Source: Hydrangea macrophylla
Lineage: Eukaryota; Streptophyta; Magnoliopsida; Cornales; Hydrangeaceae
NCBI GenBank assembly: GCA_033977485.1
Contig: CM066988.1
Span: 72,345,169 to 72,409,168, forward strand
Length of the DNA: 64,000 bases
Reading direction: 5' to 3'
Part shown: in pieces, positions 44,702-56,316 of the stretch
Numbering within the stretch: position 1 is the stretch's first letter
Layout: the number at the start of each line of letters is the position of its first letter
Translations under genes and position numbers: made by a program
The notes under the pieces: generated by a model
What the model saw: only the letters and a program-made list of their open reading frames with translations
Databases searched by the model: none
What the model was told of the DNA's origin: nothing

Positions 44702-47472
44702 TTTAAAACCGAAAAGGATGAACCGTTGAATGAATTGTTACATAGCGATATGGTATCTGCTTACCACCGGGCTCCTCCTGACATCTTCAGGGGTATAAAC
44801 TCCAATTTACGGCCTCCATAAATCTTGAGCTAGAATGGTCTAGCTGAAGACGTAAAAGATAGCGCTTCTTGGGAGGCAACCCAAGCTTTAATTCGTTCGT
44901 TTCTTTGATTTTTGCATGTTTTTGGGTCGTTTTGGTCAGTTTTTGAGTTTTCTGAACAGGTTTGGGGGTAGGGGATAATTTATTTTGAACTTATATACAT
45001 TTTTATACTAAAAAAGAGGAAAAGACCACAGTCGCGCGTGCGACCTGCTCGCGCGATAGGTCGCTCGCGCGAGATTCCCCCATAGACAAAATTTTTCAAG
45101 TTTTTATGATATAGAGCCTCAGTATCTATTCGCGCTTGAATTCGCGCGCGCGAGGGGTCCGTTCGCGCGTTCCGCCTGCGCGAGTTTGTGCCTTAGAAAC
45201 CTTTTTGAAAAAATAAATAAAGATGCCTCAGGTCCACCTTGTGGAGGGATTCGTGTGCGCGAGGGTCGCTCGCGCGGTCCGCTCGCGCGAGGTGGGGATT
45301 TTCCACTTTTTCTTGTTGCTCTTTTATCTTCTGTTTCCCACACCTGGTAAGTTATTTTCTTTTCTGTTTGTTCTTTTCTGTTCTTTTCATTTATGTTTGT
45401 CTTTGTTTAGATAGTTTTGTTTCTATTTGTTTTCTTTTCATTACGTTCTTTTACTTATAGTTTGGTTTCTAATATTATAAAAAAAAACTTATATATTAGC
45501 TTTTATTAGTTATTTGTTTTTTTATTTTCTTTTGTTAAGTATTAACAGGTGAAATAGTGCTCCATTTGGAGTAATTGCACTTTCATTCCGTATTCTTATA
45601 TGTTCACTTGTTTGTGATTGCCGAGGTCGAGGTATTATCGTTCCTTCCTTACGTACTCTTCTTCTTTCGTTTTATTGTTTCATTGGGGATAATGAAAGGT
45701 TTAGGTTTGGGGGTATGTACTCACATGCACATTATTATTATGCACCGATGTTCAAATTTTTTTCAAAACTAGTGCTTAAATTAACGATGTTACCGACGTT
45801 TTTGCAATCTTGATTTGATACGTCTTGTTTTGTAACTATGATTGTTATAGAATGATAAACAATAGAAGATGTGATTAAATATTTGCTGAAGTCATGCTGA
45901 GACGTTTTAGGTCATGTATCATTTGAATCATAGTTTTATATCATAGTTTTGCACACAAACTTATGCACTGCACGTAGTCGCTTGAATACATGTTTGATGT
46001 GAACTATCATATGATTCGGATTTCTAGATAACACAAGGTGGAGACTAGACCCAGTGAGCTTTTGAGCTTATCTTTTCTTTATTGAGGGTTATAAATACAC
46101 ATTGTGTTTGTCGAATTTCATTGAAATAGCTCATTAACTTGTTGTTTAGTCTCATTATTCTTGTTTTGGTTGATAGTCAAGTTAAAATCTTTGTTACCAT
46201 GCTAAACAATCTTCCGTCGTAAAAGTTGAAGAATCATATAACCATAGGACATGATTTTTAGGCCTTCTTTGTTTACTGACCGATAAATGATAAAAATTTC
46301 CTTAGTTCGCCCTTTGAGCCGTTAAAATACCATTTCTTTCTTTAATTACCATTATCCTTGTTTTTGCTCCGACTTGACAAACTTGGAGTTCACCACTGAG
46401 AGATTTGTCAACTTTTAGTGGTGTTAAGGCAATGTGTGATTGGGAAGAAGAAGATAAGATGCTATTGGGGATAGTTGCTTAGAAATCAATGAATAATCAT
46501 CCGACAAGCAACGAAAAGAAAGGAAAAAGAATTAAAAAAAAAAGAATAAGGTTGAAAAAAAAAAGAAAAAGAAACAGAAGGAGAAAAAATTGAAATGAAT
46601 GAAAATAAGAGAATGAAATGATGAAGTTGGTAGAAGAGACGAATGAAAGAAATCGAACATGCCTTACAATGCCATTCTGAAAATTACCTAATGAATCCTT
46701 TCTATCCTTTCTCATTGCCTGAGCCACATTACAACCTTTGAAAAGTCCTATTTGATCCTAGGATACATGGTTCGGATATGAAAATGATGGGAGGGAGATT
46801 AAAACATGGTAATGATTAATTTTTCTTGATTATTGGCATCCTATCCATGAGACTACCGTTCTTTCGTGTCATGCGTCTTTTTTGAGTCATATGTGAGCAT
46901 TTCTCGTTTTGAAAATATACTTCTTTGCTCCCATATATTAGAAAAATTACACATGTTTCTGAGTGTTTCATTTGAGAGTGTAATTAACATTGTAAGATTC
47001 GTAGTCGAGACATAGTTAAATGGTTATCCGAAGTATATTCCAAGTTCATGACATGCGCGTGTTTATTTGACTACCATATCACACACGTGCAATTTTATGA
47101 GAAACACTATTGATTTATACGATGCATGTGCTTGAGATTGTTTTTCATGATTTAGGTGGATGTTTCATTATGTTTCTTTATGTTCATTATTCTATTTCAA
47201 ATCTTTGTTATATGAGGAAGGAGTATTGAATATTATGTTCTTTATTTTTAATAAAGGTTTTTAAATTGATAAGTTAATAAAGATGGTTGTGGGTGACTTG
47301 TTGACGAGAACCCTCACGAGACTTCACTCGTTCGACTAGGGACACCTAGGGGTTTAAAAGGCTTCTTGCATATGCTAAATGCAATCGTTATCCATACGAA
47401 AATAGAGTAGGTCTTTTATTAGTAGTTCTATTCTTTTTGCTCGAGGACTAGCAAAGAGTAGGTTTTTGGGTA
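44702..47472 (+). other. Non-coding 3' region of C
   Basis: In complete Athila elements RT and integrase would precede this region. At 44868-44885 is CTTGGGAGGCAACCCAAG, an inverted repeat (CTTGGG/CCCAAG) of a kind found just after pol in Athila elements. This suggests the polymerase block was removed between protease and this mark. Three clusters of CGCGCGAG words follow (45031-45073, 45130-45185, 45252-45290), then a pyrimidine-rich and a purine-rich stretch (46503-46620). No further frame is recognisable. Confidence 0.65.
45031..45290. promoter_or_regulatory. CGCGCGAG word clusters in C 3' region
   Basis: Three clusters rich in TCGCGCGNGC and CTCGCGCGAG words, the same words as upstream of the TATA box in C's LTRs. 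Possible regulatory or silencing target; function inferred only from position and composition. Confidence 0.4.
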
Positions 47473-48957
47473 TGATCGGCGACGAATAGTTGCCGTTTAT
47501 AGTTCTAAAAATACGCTTTGTTAGCCCATTTCATGTAGTTATTAGTTATTTTTTAATAAGTATTCTTAATTTTGTAGGATTTGGAGCTTTAACTTGGAAA
47601 CGCACAAAAATCCAATGATTAGTGGCTTTGGAAGTCATTTTGGGCTCAAACGGTGATTCCGGTGAAAGCTGAATGCAGTAGCAGTCTCGGAAAATTACAT
47701 TTTTGATAAAGAATACTTTGAATTTGAGAAATTTCTCCAGAGATATAAAATGTAGATTTTCGAGTTACGGACGCGTGGCTTCAAACGGTAAGTCAATCCG
47801 AGTTCTGAGCAAACAGTTATCGCAATTCTACGAAAGTCGCGCAGTGCAGCGAAAAGGACCTCCCGCGAGCGGGCCGCGCGAGCGACCTTTGAAAAATCCA
47901 AAAACGCGTATTTTGTTAAATTAAAGTGCCCAGCGAAGGTGGTTTGTGCATATGACGTCCAGAAACGTAAATATAGCTGTTTTAGTGCGATTTGGCTTAG
48001 AAAAGCTTCCTAAATCCTTCCAAACTCTATATAAATCCTATTCTAAATCAATTTTGTGGTTACACATCATTACACAACATTATACACAGCCATATACACA
48101 AAAACTCCAGCCATTAAAGAGAGGAAAACAAGGAGAAGAAGAAGAAGACCAATGATTCTCATGGCCTCCTCCATCAACCTCTTGCTGTTCATCAATTCTA
48201 TGGCCAACTAAACCTAGATCTAGGGTTTCAATGAAATCCTAGCAAAGTAATAGGGTTTTATTTATATTTTTATTTTAGTTTTATTATGTATGGATGACAG
48301 TTACATGTTTAGAGGATTTTTATAAATAAATCGTACTTCTATTGATTAAATCATTACTTTCAAAGTTAATTCTTGTCTTAGATCTATTTTGACTGTGATG
48401 TGCTCAATGATCTATATTTGATGTGCTTGTATAGATTGTACATGTAATGGTGCTTAAATTGAATTGTGCTATCAAGTATCCGAATAGTCCATGCCTAGAT
48501 TAGACGGATCATACCACAACCCTAGTTTAGTGTGGGATAATTCGTGCTAACCGAAGATAGATTATGTTGGTGCTTGAACCATAGTTATTTTCTTGACGGA
48601 GGAATTGGGCTTGTAGCTACAATTCCCCATTATCATCCAACTTAATAATCTAATTGAATGCATAAATATTCCTATTATGACGCTAGTGGTGGATTTGCAA
48701 TCCTAGGTTCTCTTAAACATATTTATAACAACACTTTTAAATCGCTTTCATAATTTAGATTTAATTTTATTGTTCTTAGTTTAATTAAATTCAAAATCAA
48801 AATCTCGTTTTTCTTAATCAACTAAATTTTAGGTTTTAAAATTAAAGCGCGGTAGTTAATCACTCTATGTGGGTTCGACCTTTACTTCCACACTACAAAT
48901 CTTTTGAAAGTCAAGCACAAATAAGCATACTTTTATATCTTGATTTTGACAACATCA
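47473..48957 (+). repeat. 3' LTR of C
   Basis: 1,485 bp, same ends as the 5' LTR, with TATA at 48028-48036 and GC words at 47860-47886. Confidence 0.92.
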
Positions 48958-48962
48958 GGGTC

Positions 48963-51303
48963 AATTGTAAAATTTCCGAATTTCAAGATGAAAAGTCCCG
49001 ATAATTGTTCATCGGGTCTCCCTTACGCTAGAAATGATTTTTAAGAATTTTTAAATGAAAGGAACATTGAGAAATCGAAAGGTCTTTAAGAAGAATTGTG
49101 TAATAAATTGGAAATTTTGCCTTCGGAGGGAGAGTTGACTTTTTTTTTTCTTAAGGATTTTGATTTTTTAGATATTTTTATAGAATCTAAATGGGGGGTA
49201 TTTCTTTAATTACATTCAATGTCTTAAATAAATTGCATTTCCTTAATTAAACGACATTTACTTAAATGACATGAAATGAAATTAAGGTGCTGAATTGCTG
49301 TGAATAGTGCTGAACTGCTGTGCAGCGGCACTCAAAGTGCCTGAACGACAGTCAGTGAATGCCGCTGCGGCACTCAGTGAGTGCCGTTCCACCTTCATTG
49401 AGTGCCGGCCTGGGCTAATTTGCATTTTTAAGTCAAAATTCTTTTTCAATCTTTGATCAAATGAATGCACCAAACGATGTCGTTTATTGGGTACGTGTTT
49501 ACTACTCCTAGGTCATGCAAACCATGCTCCCACCATCCCTAATTGACCTATCTACCCTTATCTTAGCCCCTAAGATAATAAAAGTCTATAAAAATCCCAT
49601 TTTCTCTCATTTTGAGAGGTTGGAGACTTGAATCTTGAGAGGGAGACTTGAATCTTAGAGAGAGATGCTGAATTTAGAAGATGAAATATGTTCTTAGAGA
49701 AATATAGAGAGAGAAACCCAAAAATCCCATAGAAATCCTACCAAATTTACCCAATTCCTATAATCTCCATTGAAGAACCTTGAAGCTTCAAGGAAGAAGA
49801 AGAAGAGCATTACTTGTAAGGCTTGGATCTCTCCAAATCAACCAAATCCTGAGAAGATCTAGAGGTTAAATCCTTGTTCCTATACTCATTATATATAATT
49901 CAATCACAAACTCATAGATCTAGGACTTTTACACATTTTCAAAACCTCTCTTCCTACCTCATTTCATCACACACCACATAGAGTTTGTGATTGAAGTTTC
50001 ATAAGTTGTCTTCATTAGTTTGGATCTAGAATTAGCCTTGGATTTTAAAACAAAAACAAGTTATGAAAGCATTTTTTATTTGGGTTTCACGTAAACTTTG
50101 ATTTTACTTCTCCTTGTCTTCATTTCCTCTTGGAAATCCATGAGATCTTTAATATCTCATTGGATCCTCTTTAGGTTGATCTATTAGTCTCCTATGGTCT
50201 TATGACTTATATGGAGATTAAAGTGGGTCATTGTTATATCCATATTTTGTTTGATGGAATTAAGTATTAATTCATGACTTAGGTCCTCCAAATTGAATCT
50301 CATAGAGTTATTTCTATACCTTATGAAGATTCATATGATTTTTGGGTCTTATTTTGTCTCCAAGGAAAAATCATGTTGTTTGAGAGAGGAATTAAATGTA
50401 GATTTTCATAGTTTATATTCAAAATTCATGAGATTAAGTAAGACCTTAGGATTCTCTTGCTGTGAGATCTATGGTGGAAATCCATTAAGGCTAAATCCAT
50501 GAAAATCTTCATATTTCATTATTTACTCCAATGATCATAATCATACTTGATCCTAGTTCTCTCTAGAATTATGGATCAAGTTTGATTCGAAATATGAACA
50601 TCAATTTAACAAAGGTGCAGTGAATCCATAAACCAACTATGATCAATTTGATGTCATATTATTATGCAAAGCATGTGTACTAACCTTTGTTTTGTAGCAC
50701 TTTGGAGGTATGACTTCTCATCTCTTCTCTAGTTGATTTCATTTGTTGATTTTACTAATTTTCGACTCCATGCGCGACACCTTAGCTTATGTCTTGCCTT
50801 ATGTGTATATGTGATTAGAGACATTTTTCCTAGGATTTCTATTCTTTGTATGCATTGCACATTTCCCATTTTGAGGCTGGATCCTGGGTAAGTTCTCTAG
50901 TTCCCTACTAACACATCATGTTGCTTGCTACTTGAATTATGTGGCTTATGAATGATATTTTATCGTTAGCAATTTTGCACCCTTTTTTTTTACATGCTTG
51001 TGATATGTATACTTATATCTATGTATTAGTTGAGGGCATGCTTAGATTATTAATTGGATTAAATAGGATGATGAGTAGAGGCCTATCACGAGATAAGATG
51101 AAAGCGGGTTTTAGTCCGTCGGGCTCCTTCGCCTTTCATTCCATAATCCCCGGACCCAGATTATCTTTGGTTTCGCAAAAGATCGGTTGTTTTTACAAAT
51201 GGTTTCTTAATTTTCCTAAAAAAATTAAGTGGTGACTCTTTGAATTTGAATTTGAAAATTGTTTTAAAATTAAAACAAAAGTGGGCCCAAATGCCAGTAT
51301 CCA
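48963..51303 (+). repeat. 3' LTR of D, second segment
   Basis: Continues the LTR begun at 18259. Carries GC-rich partial dyads at 49317-49409 (for example TGCCGCTGCGGCA) and a TATA-like TATAAAAA at 49587-49594. Its end (50641-51303) matches 9765-10431 of the 5' LTR and stops at GTATCCA before copia sequence. Confidence 0.8.
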
Positions 51304-51305
51304 AA

Positions 51306-51440
51306 AGGACATATATGTGATCCTCCGCAGTTAAAACAATGTCGAGGTTTTGTTTCCATTCAGTGTAGTTATTTCCAGTTAACTTGTTTTTGAGTGAGTA
51401 TGGTGGCTAGTGGACTAAATGCAGATCCAGACATTATGAT
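51306..51440 (-). pseudogene. gag: Copia gag, first codons (E2)
   Basis: Matches the start of gag in E1 (25827 onward) and E3 (61752 down) with several small changes. It is truncated by D after about 40 codons. It cannot encode a useful product. Confidence 0.7.
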
Positions 51441-53086
51441 TTACTAAAAAAATCAAAAGGACAAAATAAATATGGATATTAGAATTTGACAGTTTGAATA
51501 AAAGAATCCTTAAAACTCTTATTTTAAAACAAAGTCGCCGGAATATCAAAACGAAAGAGTAAAGCCTCTGTGTGGTGGTCAATACTCGATCTTTTGATTA
51601 ATCATGACTTGTCCGCTATGCAACTCTTGCAAAGCAAGTTATGACTCTAGAACCTATTTGATCTCTAAGTTTCTGAATAATGCCCTATGTGGGATGCCTT
51701 ATCCATAGCTTAGCTAGTGTGTACCATTTACTAGGATCCAGTCACAACCATCTCAAGTAGTGCCTCTGTGTGGTGGTCACCCTCTAACACGTCTGATTGA
51801 TCTTATCCATAGGAAGTTCACATCTAGTAACCAATGAGTAGTGTACCCTCCGTATGGAATGATCACTCCTGGCGAGGTGACACAGAATGCACTATTCATC
51901 TTATAGTGAACCATTAATGAAATATCGTTGGTGTTATAAATAAGACCCTCTCCTACTAGATTTAGTAAATAAGAATTTTGCTTTATAGAAAATTGCTTCT
52001 ACACATTACCCATAAACATCCAATGTTTACTAATGCGTTGAAAATAGTTTTTGATTTTTATTTTAGAAAAGTTGTTTTTATAATGCATGCAGTAACAGCA
52101 TATTTAATACTCTAATCACAAACAAGCACATAAAAACAAAAAAACTAAAATTGAAATAAAAACATCCAAACAATGTCTCTATCTCCCATGGCTCTATCTC
52201 CATAGAACCTGCTTCTTGGTTTGATGGCCTCCAACTCCATCTTCATGGATAACAGATCCTTACTCCATCTTCATGGACTTTCTAATTCTAATACATTGGT
52301 CCTATGCTTCTTTCGAAGCTTACAATTTATCTAGAAATAACAAATAAAATAATTAAAGGCTAGGGAAACCGATGCGACTTTCCTTTTCATAGGATTGAAG
52401 TCGCAGTGCCCTTTACATATGCCTTAAAACCAAACCAAAATAAAATACAACATACACCAATCTCAAGCAATTTAAATACAAAATTAAAATACTTGGTGCC
52501 ATGGGAGATAGCGGACTAAACTTGGTGCAAAAGGGTTAGTCGTACACGCATCCACGCATATATTATAACTATATGTAACTATTGGAACCCCTAATTGATG
52601 CACACAGTATATAAACTCTTTACATACTGAATTATAACTTAAAACAGCATCAAAGTTCTTTGTCACACTTCGATCGATCAACAAAGGTTCGATCGATCGA
52701 TTGAAAATAGTTCAATCGATTGAACTTTAAAATTTTGAATAATAAAAATTTAAAGTAAATGATTTAAAAACTTTAAAACTGTAAACTCAACACTTGGACA
52801 GAGAACCACTCTCGATCGATCAAACACCATTCAATCGATCGAACAAGAATAAAGTTCGATCGATTGAAACCCGTTCGATCGCTTGAGAACAGAGGAGGTT
52901 CGTTCGATCGAGCATACTTTGATCAATAAAATCCATCATGCATCCAATGCAATCGTAGATTTGTATTCTACTACGTAAACACAGCAGAAACAGATCTGTG
53001 ACGATGCAGTTTAGAAAACAGTTCTAAAAGCAACATGTAAATCAAAGCTAGTGTTCCAAACACTTCTATAGATCCAGACAAGTGGG
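51441..53086 (-). other. Leader of E2 with dyad clusters
   Basis: Aligns with the E1 and E3 leaders, including the repeated GTGTGGTGGTC phrase (complement of GACCACCACAC) and CGATCG dyad clusters at 52669-52728 and 52812-52912. Confidence 0.65.
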
Positions 53087-53098
53087 GTGCTGATACCA
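53087..53098 (-). other. Primer binding site of E2, degenerate
   Basis: Minus strand TGGTATCAGCAC, two changes from TGGTATCAGAGC, two bases from the LTR. Confidence 0.75.
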
Positions 53099-53100
53099 AT

Positions 53101-54583
53101 TGAAAAAAAAATAGATTTAAAACTAATTTTTAAACACACAACGAAAATAAGTTTCAAAAACTTATTGGTAGCCCAGGATCTAATACTCGTCAATTCCATA
53201 GATGCGTACTAACAAGAGGGGATAAGAATTATACCTCAGATCTTGAAGCAATTCTGAAATCTCTGACTTTCAGCACCCTCCACTAGATAGTCTTCACTCT
53301 TATGACTCCTAAGGATGCTCCCGGAGAGGCTAGGGTTGAAGGGAACCATAATAGAGAGGAAGGAGAAGGTTTGGGAGCTCTAAAAAAGTTTCTGTAGCTT
53401 TTGACGTACAAAAACAACGAACTCTTTTTTCTAGACGCTGCTGCCCTATTTAAAGATTCCCAAAACTGACCTAATGTTCAAGCGTTCGAAGTGGCTTCGA
53501 TCAATCGAACCTCATTCGACTGAACGAACCCGCCAAAGTATCAATCGATCGAAAAACCTACAATCAATCGAACCCGCCTTGACAAGATTTTCATGTGCCT
53601 TTCCAAGCATCCTAGCGGAGCTAAGAGTGGGACCTCCTAGGCTCTTTATTGTTGGCGCAGACCAGTTATTAATTCCCCTTATCAAACTCTTTGATTATCA
53701 AACTAACCAACTGGTCAGTTAACGTTTACTCCACTATAAAACGATAACTGAACTCCAACGCAAAAGAACATATCTGAAGTGATAACTAGACTTGTATGGT
53801 ATACTAATGTCCCTCTACCTTCAGCATTCGCAATCATATTTAGGTAGTCTGATAAACAGTTACTATCAACCTGAATCATGATTACTTCTTGTATTCCTTG
53901 AGTCTCATTCACCCCTCATGATTACCAAACGTGTTGATAACTACTTATCAACAAGACTGCAATTCTCAGTAATCAACTTGGTAATATTCTCAAGGGAATG
54001 CTTACTCTGAATCAGAGGGTAGATTCTATCTTGACAATATATATTCACAACCCTATGAACGTGACATACCTAAGATACCCTGGTGTTAATCTTCTATAGA
54101 CCTCACTGATTGGAAAGTAAAAGCAGCCATATCCATAGTCTGTGTTCATAATCATCTCAAGCTTGAGAACACGTACCTTATACAAGTTATGAGTTCCTAT
54201 CGACTGCTGACAGCCTTAAGTGTCAATAGGAAAACTCGGGTCCGTCAATGCACTATAAGCACTAGCATATTAACTAAGACTTATACTCTAGTGATTGAGA
54301 TTAATCACTCCATCCAATGGTAGTTAATCATGCTACAATGTAGACTTGATGAGGTTTCTAGCTTCATCATACATTGTGACAAGTTCTACGTATCAAAGAA
54401 TAGTAATTCGTATCTCACTTGTATGTATCTCACACATACACGAATTACTTACTATAATACTTAAGGATTAACAGCCATCTTATGAAAGAAACATACATAA
54501 CAAAATGTAAAATTGATATCCATATATTAAAATGTCAATATCTTATACATAAAGCAATGGTTTGAGGGCACAAACCCAAAACA
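53101..54583 (-). repeat. 5' LTR of E2
   Basis: 1,483 bp, TG...CA. Dyad cluster at 53476-53573 and TATA-like position at 53446-53455 (decayed to CTTTAAATAG on the minus strand). The outer end abuts Tat integrase sequence at 54584. Confidence 0.88.
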
Positions 54584-55243
54584 GGCCAACGGCCAAGCCG
54601 AATCATCTAACAAGATCCTAAAAGGGATTATTGAGAAGATGGTGGAAGAAAACCCTAGGGAATGGGACAAATTGTTGTCCGAAGCACTCTGGGCATATAG
54701 GACTTCTGAAAGATATAGTACTAGAGTTACACCATTCATACTGATCTATGGGCATGATGCCATGTTACCTATGGAGGTTACAGTTCGGTCTGCCCAAAGG
54801 GCATTACCAAATCAGCTTGAGCCCGCTGAATATATAGAGGTAATGATAGCTAAATCAAAAGGACTCTATAAACTAAGGTTGATGGTCTTGGACTCATTGA
54901 AGGGAGTAAAAACTACGGGCTTCTCGGGCATACAACAAGAGGGTGAAAGAGAAGTGTTTCTACACAGAGGACTTGGTTTAGAAGGTCGTTTTACTTACTG
55001 GGGACAAGGATAATCGATATGGTAAATGGTCCTTTAACTGGGAATGGCCTTTTATCATCCACCAAGTAAAGAAAGGTGGAGCATAGAGGATGCGTGATAT
55101 GGATGGTGAGGTTCATGAAAGGTTAATAAACGGTCAGTATTTAAAGTCTTACTATCCTACTTTATGGGAAACCATTGACCTACAATACAGACCGAATCCA
55201 GAGTTTGATCATCATGTGCTTATCAATTATGAACCTGATTGAT
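54584..55243 (+). pseudogene. pol: Tat-type integrase, C-terminal part (element F)
   Basis: Open from the copia border with ANGQAESSNKILKGIIEKM, which carries the last catalytic glutamate of the integrase core. WDKLLSEALWAYRTSERYST, TPFILIYGHDAMLPMEV and LRLMVLDSLK follow. A frameshift near 54925 moves into RAYNKRVKEK; another and an in-frame stop precede VHERLINGQYLKSYYPTLWE and the end of pol at about 55243. This is the wording of Tat-type gypsy integrase. It is cut at its N-terminal side by E2. Confidence 0.85.
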
Positions 55244-55284
55244 CGAAAGCGTTTTGTATTAATAAGTGTTGTGCACAACTTTTT

Positions 55285-56310
55285 TTACAAAAAAAGTACA
55301 AATAAAACAAAACAAATATATACAATGGTCGACTCAAAGTACCTAAGCTTCTCTCTCAAATCTTCCCAGACCTTCTTAGCACCAGTCCGATCTTGCTGAG
55401 CCTTATGAAGCTTCTGAGACCAAATATGGGAAGTCAGGAGGTTGGCTTGTAGATAATCATTGAATTTTTGAGCATCCTGGCCAAGCCCAACTAGAGCGAC
55501 GTCAATTTTAGTCAATGCATAGTCATTAGTGATGACCTCTACCTCTAGTTTTTCCAACATTGCTCTGAGGCTAATGATGTTAGCTGAAGCTAAGTGTCTC
55601 TGGCAATAACATGTGCTTGAGTAACTTTACCTTCTTCATATTTCTTCTTCGCCGACTCGGGAAAGTGCACCACTTTCTGTTGGGCAGTAAGATGAGATTT
55701 GGCTTCCATTTGAATTAGGAAGGCCGAATGTGCTACGGCTTGACACCCAAAAGCCGTTCTTGAATTTATTTTAATAGCCCTGTTTGCCTGGTAGACAAAG
55801 CATGGTCAGCAAAGAGTGATTCAGGGTAGCATCTATCTCAATAGAGGGAGAGAGAGTAATAAGATCTATATTGGCCAGCTTGAGAATTAGGTCTTTTGAA
55901 CAATGAAGACTGGTTAGTGCGCCTACCTCGGGCTCAAATGATCCTAAGTGTAATGCTCCTAGATCCAAGTTGGTAAGGAAGTCATCAAAAAGCACAAATG
56001 ACTCTGGACTTAAGGGAACATCCTGAACAATAGAACCGAAAGCCAAGGCCAAGGGTTAGTATACTTATTAAAGATGAAAGTAACGAGCCTGATCAAAAAA
56101 CATGAGTACCTGAATAGCTACTGGAACAGAGGCTGAAGTGTCTTGTGAAGCGATAGCCGAAGAGCTGAAAGTGCTAGCCTCAGTACCCGACTGTGGGATC
56201 AGAGCCAAGACCATTTGTTGATTTAACCCAGGAGGAGTTACGGTTTCCTCCACATGAGATTTAGCACCCGCACTATCAACGGGCTGAATGTTTTCTTCAA
56301 TAATGGCCAT
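55285..56310 (-). pseudogene. Antisense ORF of Tat-type element F, apparently spliced
   Basis: On the minus strand, convergent with integrase. First exon 56310-56110 (67 codons, MAIIEENIQP...VPVAIQ). An 87-bp intron (56109-56023) with GT...AG ends and TACTAAC at 56061-56055 follows. The next exon, in the same phase, begins DVPLSPESFVLFDDFL. Further down are helical stretches AKSHLTAQQKVVHFPESAKKKYEE and LRAMLEKLEVEVI...LREKLRYFES in shifted frames, ending at 55285. Tat elements are known to carry extra ORFs, some antisense, between pol and 3' LTR; this fits that class. Function is unknown. It is disrupted upstream by E3. Confidence 0.5.
56023..56109 (-). other. Candidate intron in the antisense ORF of F
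   Basis: CAG|GTACTC donor, TACTAAC branch-like word about 34 bases before a TTGTTCAG|GAT acceptor, phase 0 on both sides. Confidence 0.5.
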
Positions 56311-56316
56311 AGGAGA

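Larger units (their letters stand above)
18593..48957 (+). mobile_element. Element C: Athila-type gag-protease retrotransposon without RT or integrase (host of B)
   Basis: Two LTRs of exactly 1,485 bp (18593-20077, 47473-48957) begin TGATCGGCGA and end GACAACATCA, with about 3% divergence by eye. The primer site is of tRNA-Asp type. Gag starts at 20579 and is interrupted by B at 22010-43585. Gag end and protease occupy 43586-44701, followed by 2.8 kb of non-coding sequence. Without B and its duplicated target the element is 8.8 kb. RT, RNase H and integrase are absent, so C would depend on an Athila relative such as A1. Confidence 0.9.
9416..51303 (+). mobile_element. Element D: Tat-type, gag-only gypsy retrotransposon (host of C)
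   Basis: Plus-strand order is truncated 5' LTR (9416-10431), primer site (10435-10452), leader, gag (11811-13060), 5 kb of non-coding sequence with three tandem arrays (15759-17866), polypurine tract (18245-18258) and 3' LTR. The 3' LTR starts at 18259, is interrupted by C at 18593-48957, and resumes to 51303. Apart from C the element spans about 11.5 kb. No protease, RT or integrase motif is recognisable in either strand of its interior. The 3' flank at 51304 is the start of copia E2's gag. Confidence 0.8.
51306..54583 (-). mobile_element. Element E2: copia retrotransposon, 5' part
   Basis: Minus-strand order is 5' LTR (53101-54583), primer site, leader (51441-53086) and the start of gag, cut at 51306 by D. 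The match to E1 and E3 is clear in every part. The remainder of gag and all of pol are missing; a piece of its other LTR lies at 9170-9415 on the far side of D. Confidence 0.85.

Noticed and set aside
45119..45414. Frames in C's 3' region encoding arginine- and alanine-rich peptides (ARAVRSREV)
   Set aside because: Produced by the CGCGCGAG word clusters; frames are short, overlap on both strands and have no counterpart elsewhere.
49282..49473. Short frame over GC-rich part of D's LTR
   Set aside because: Results from the GC-rich dyad relatives; not conserved in other Tat LTRs here.
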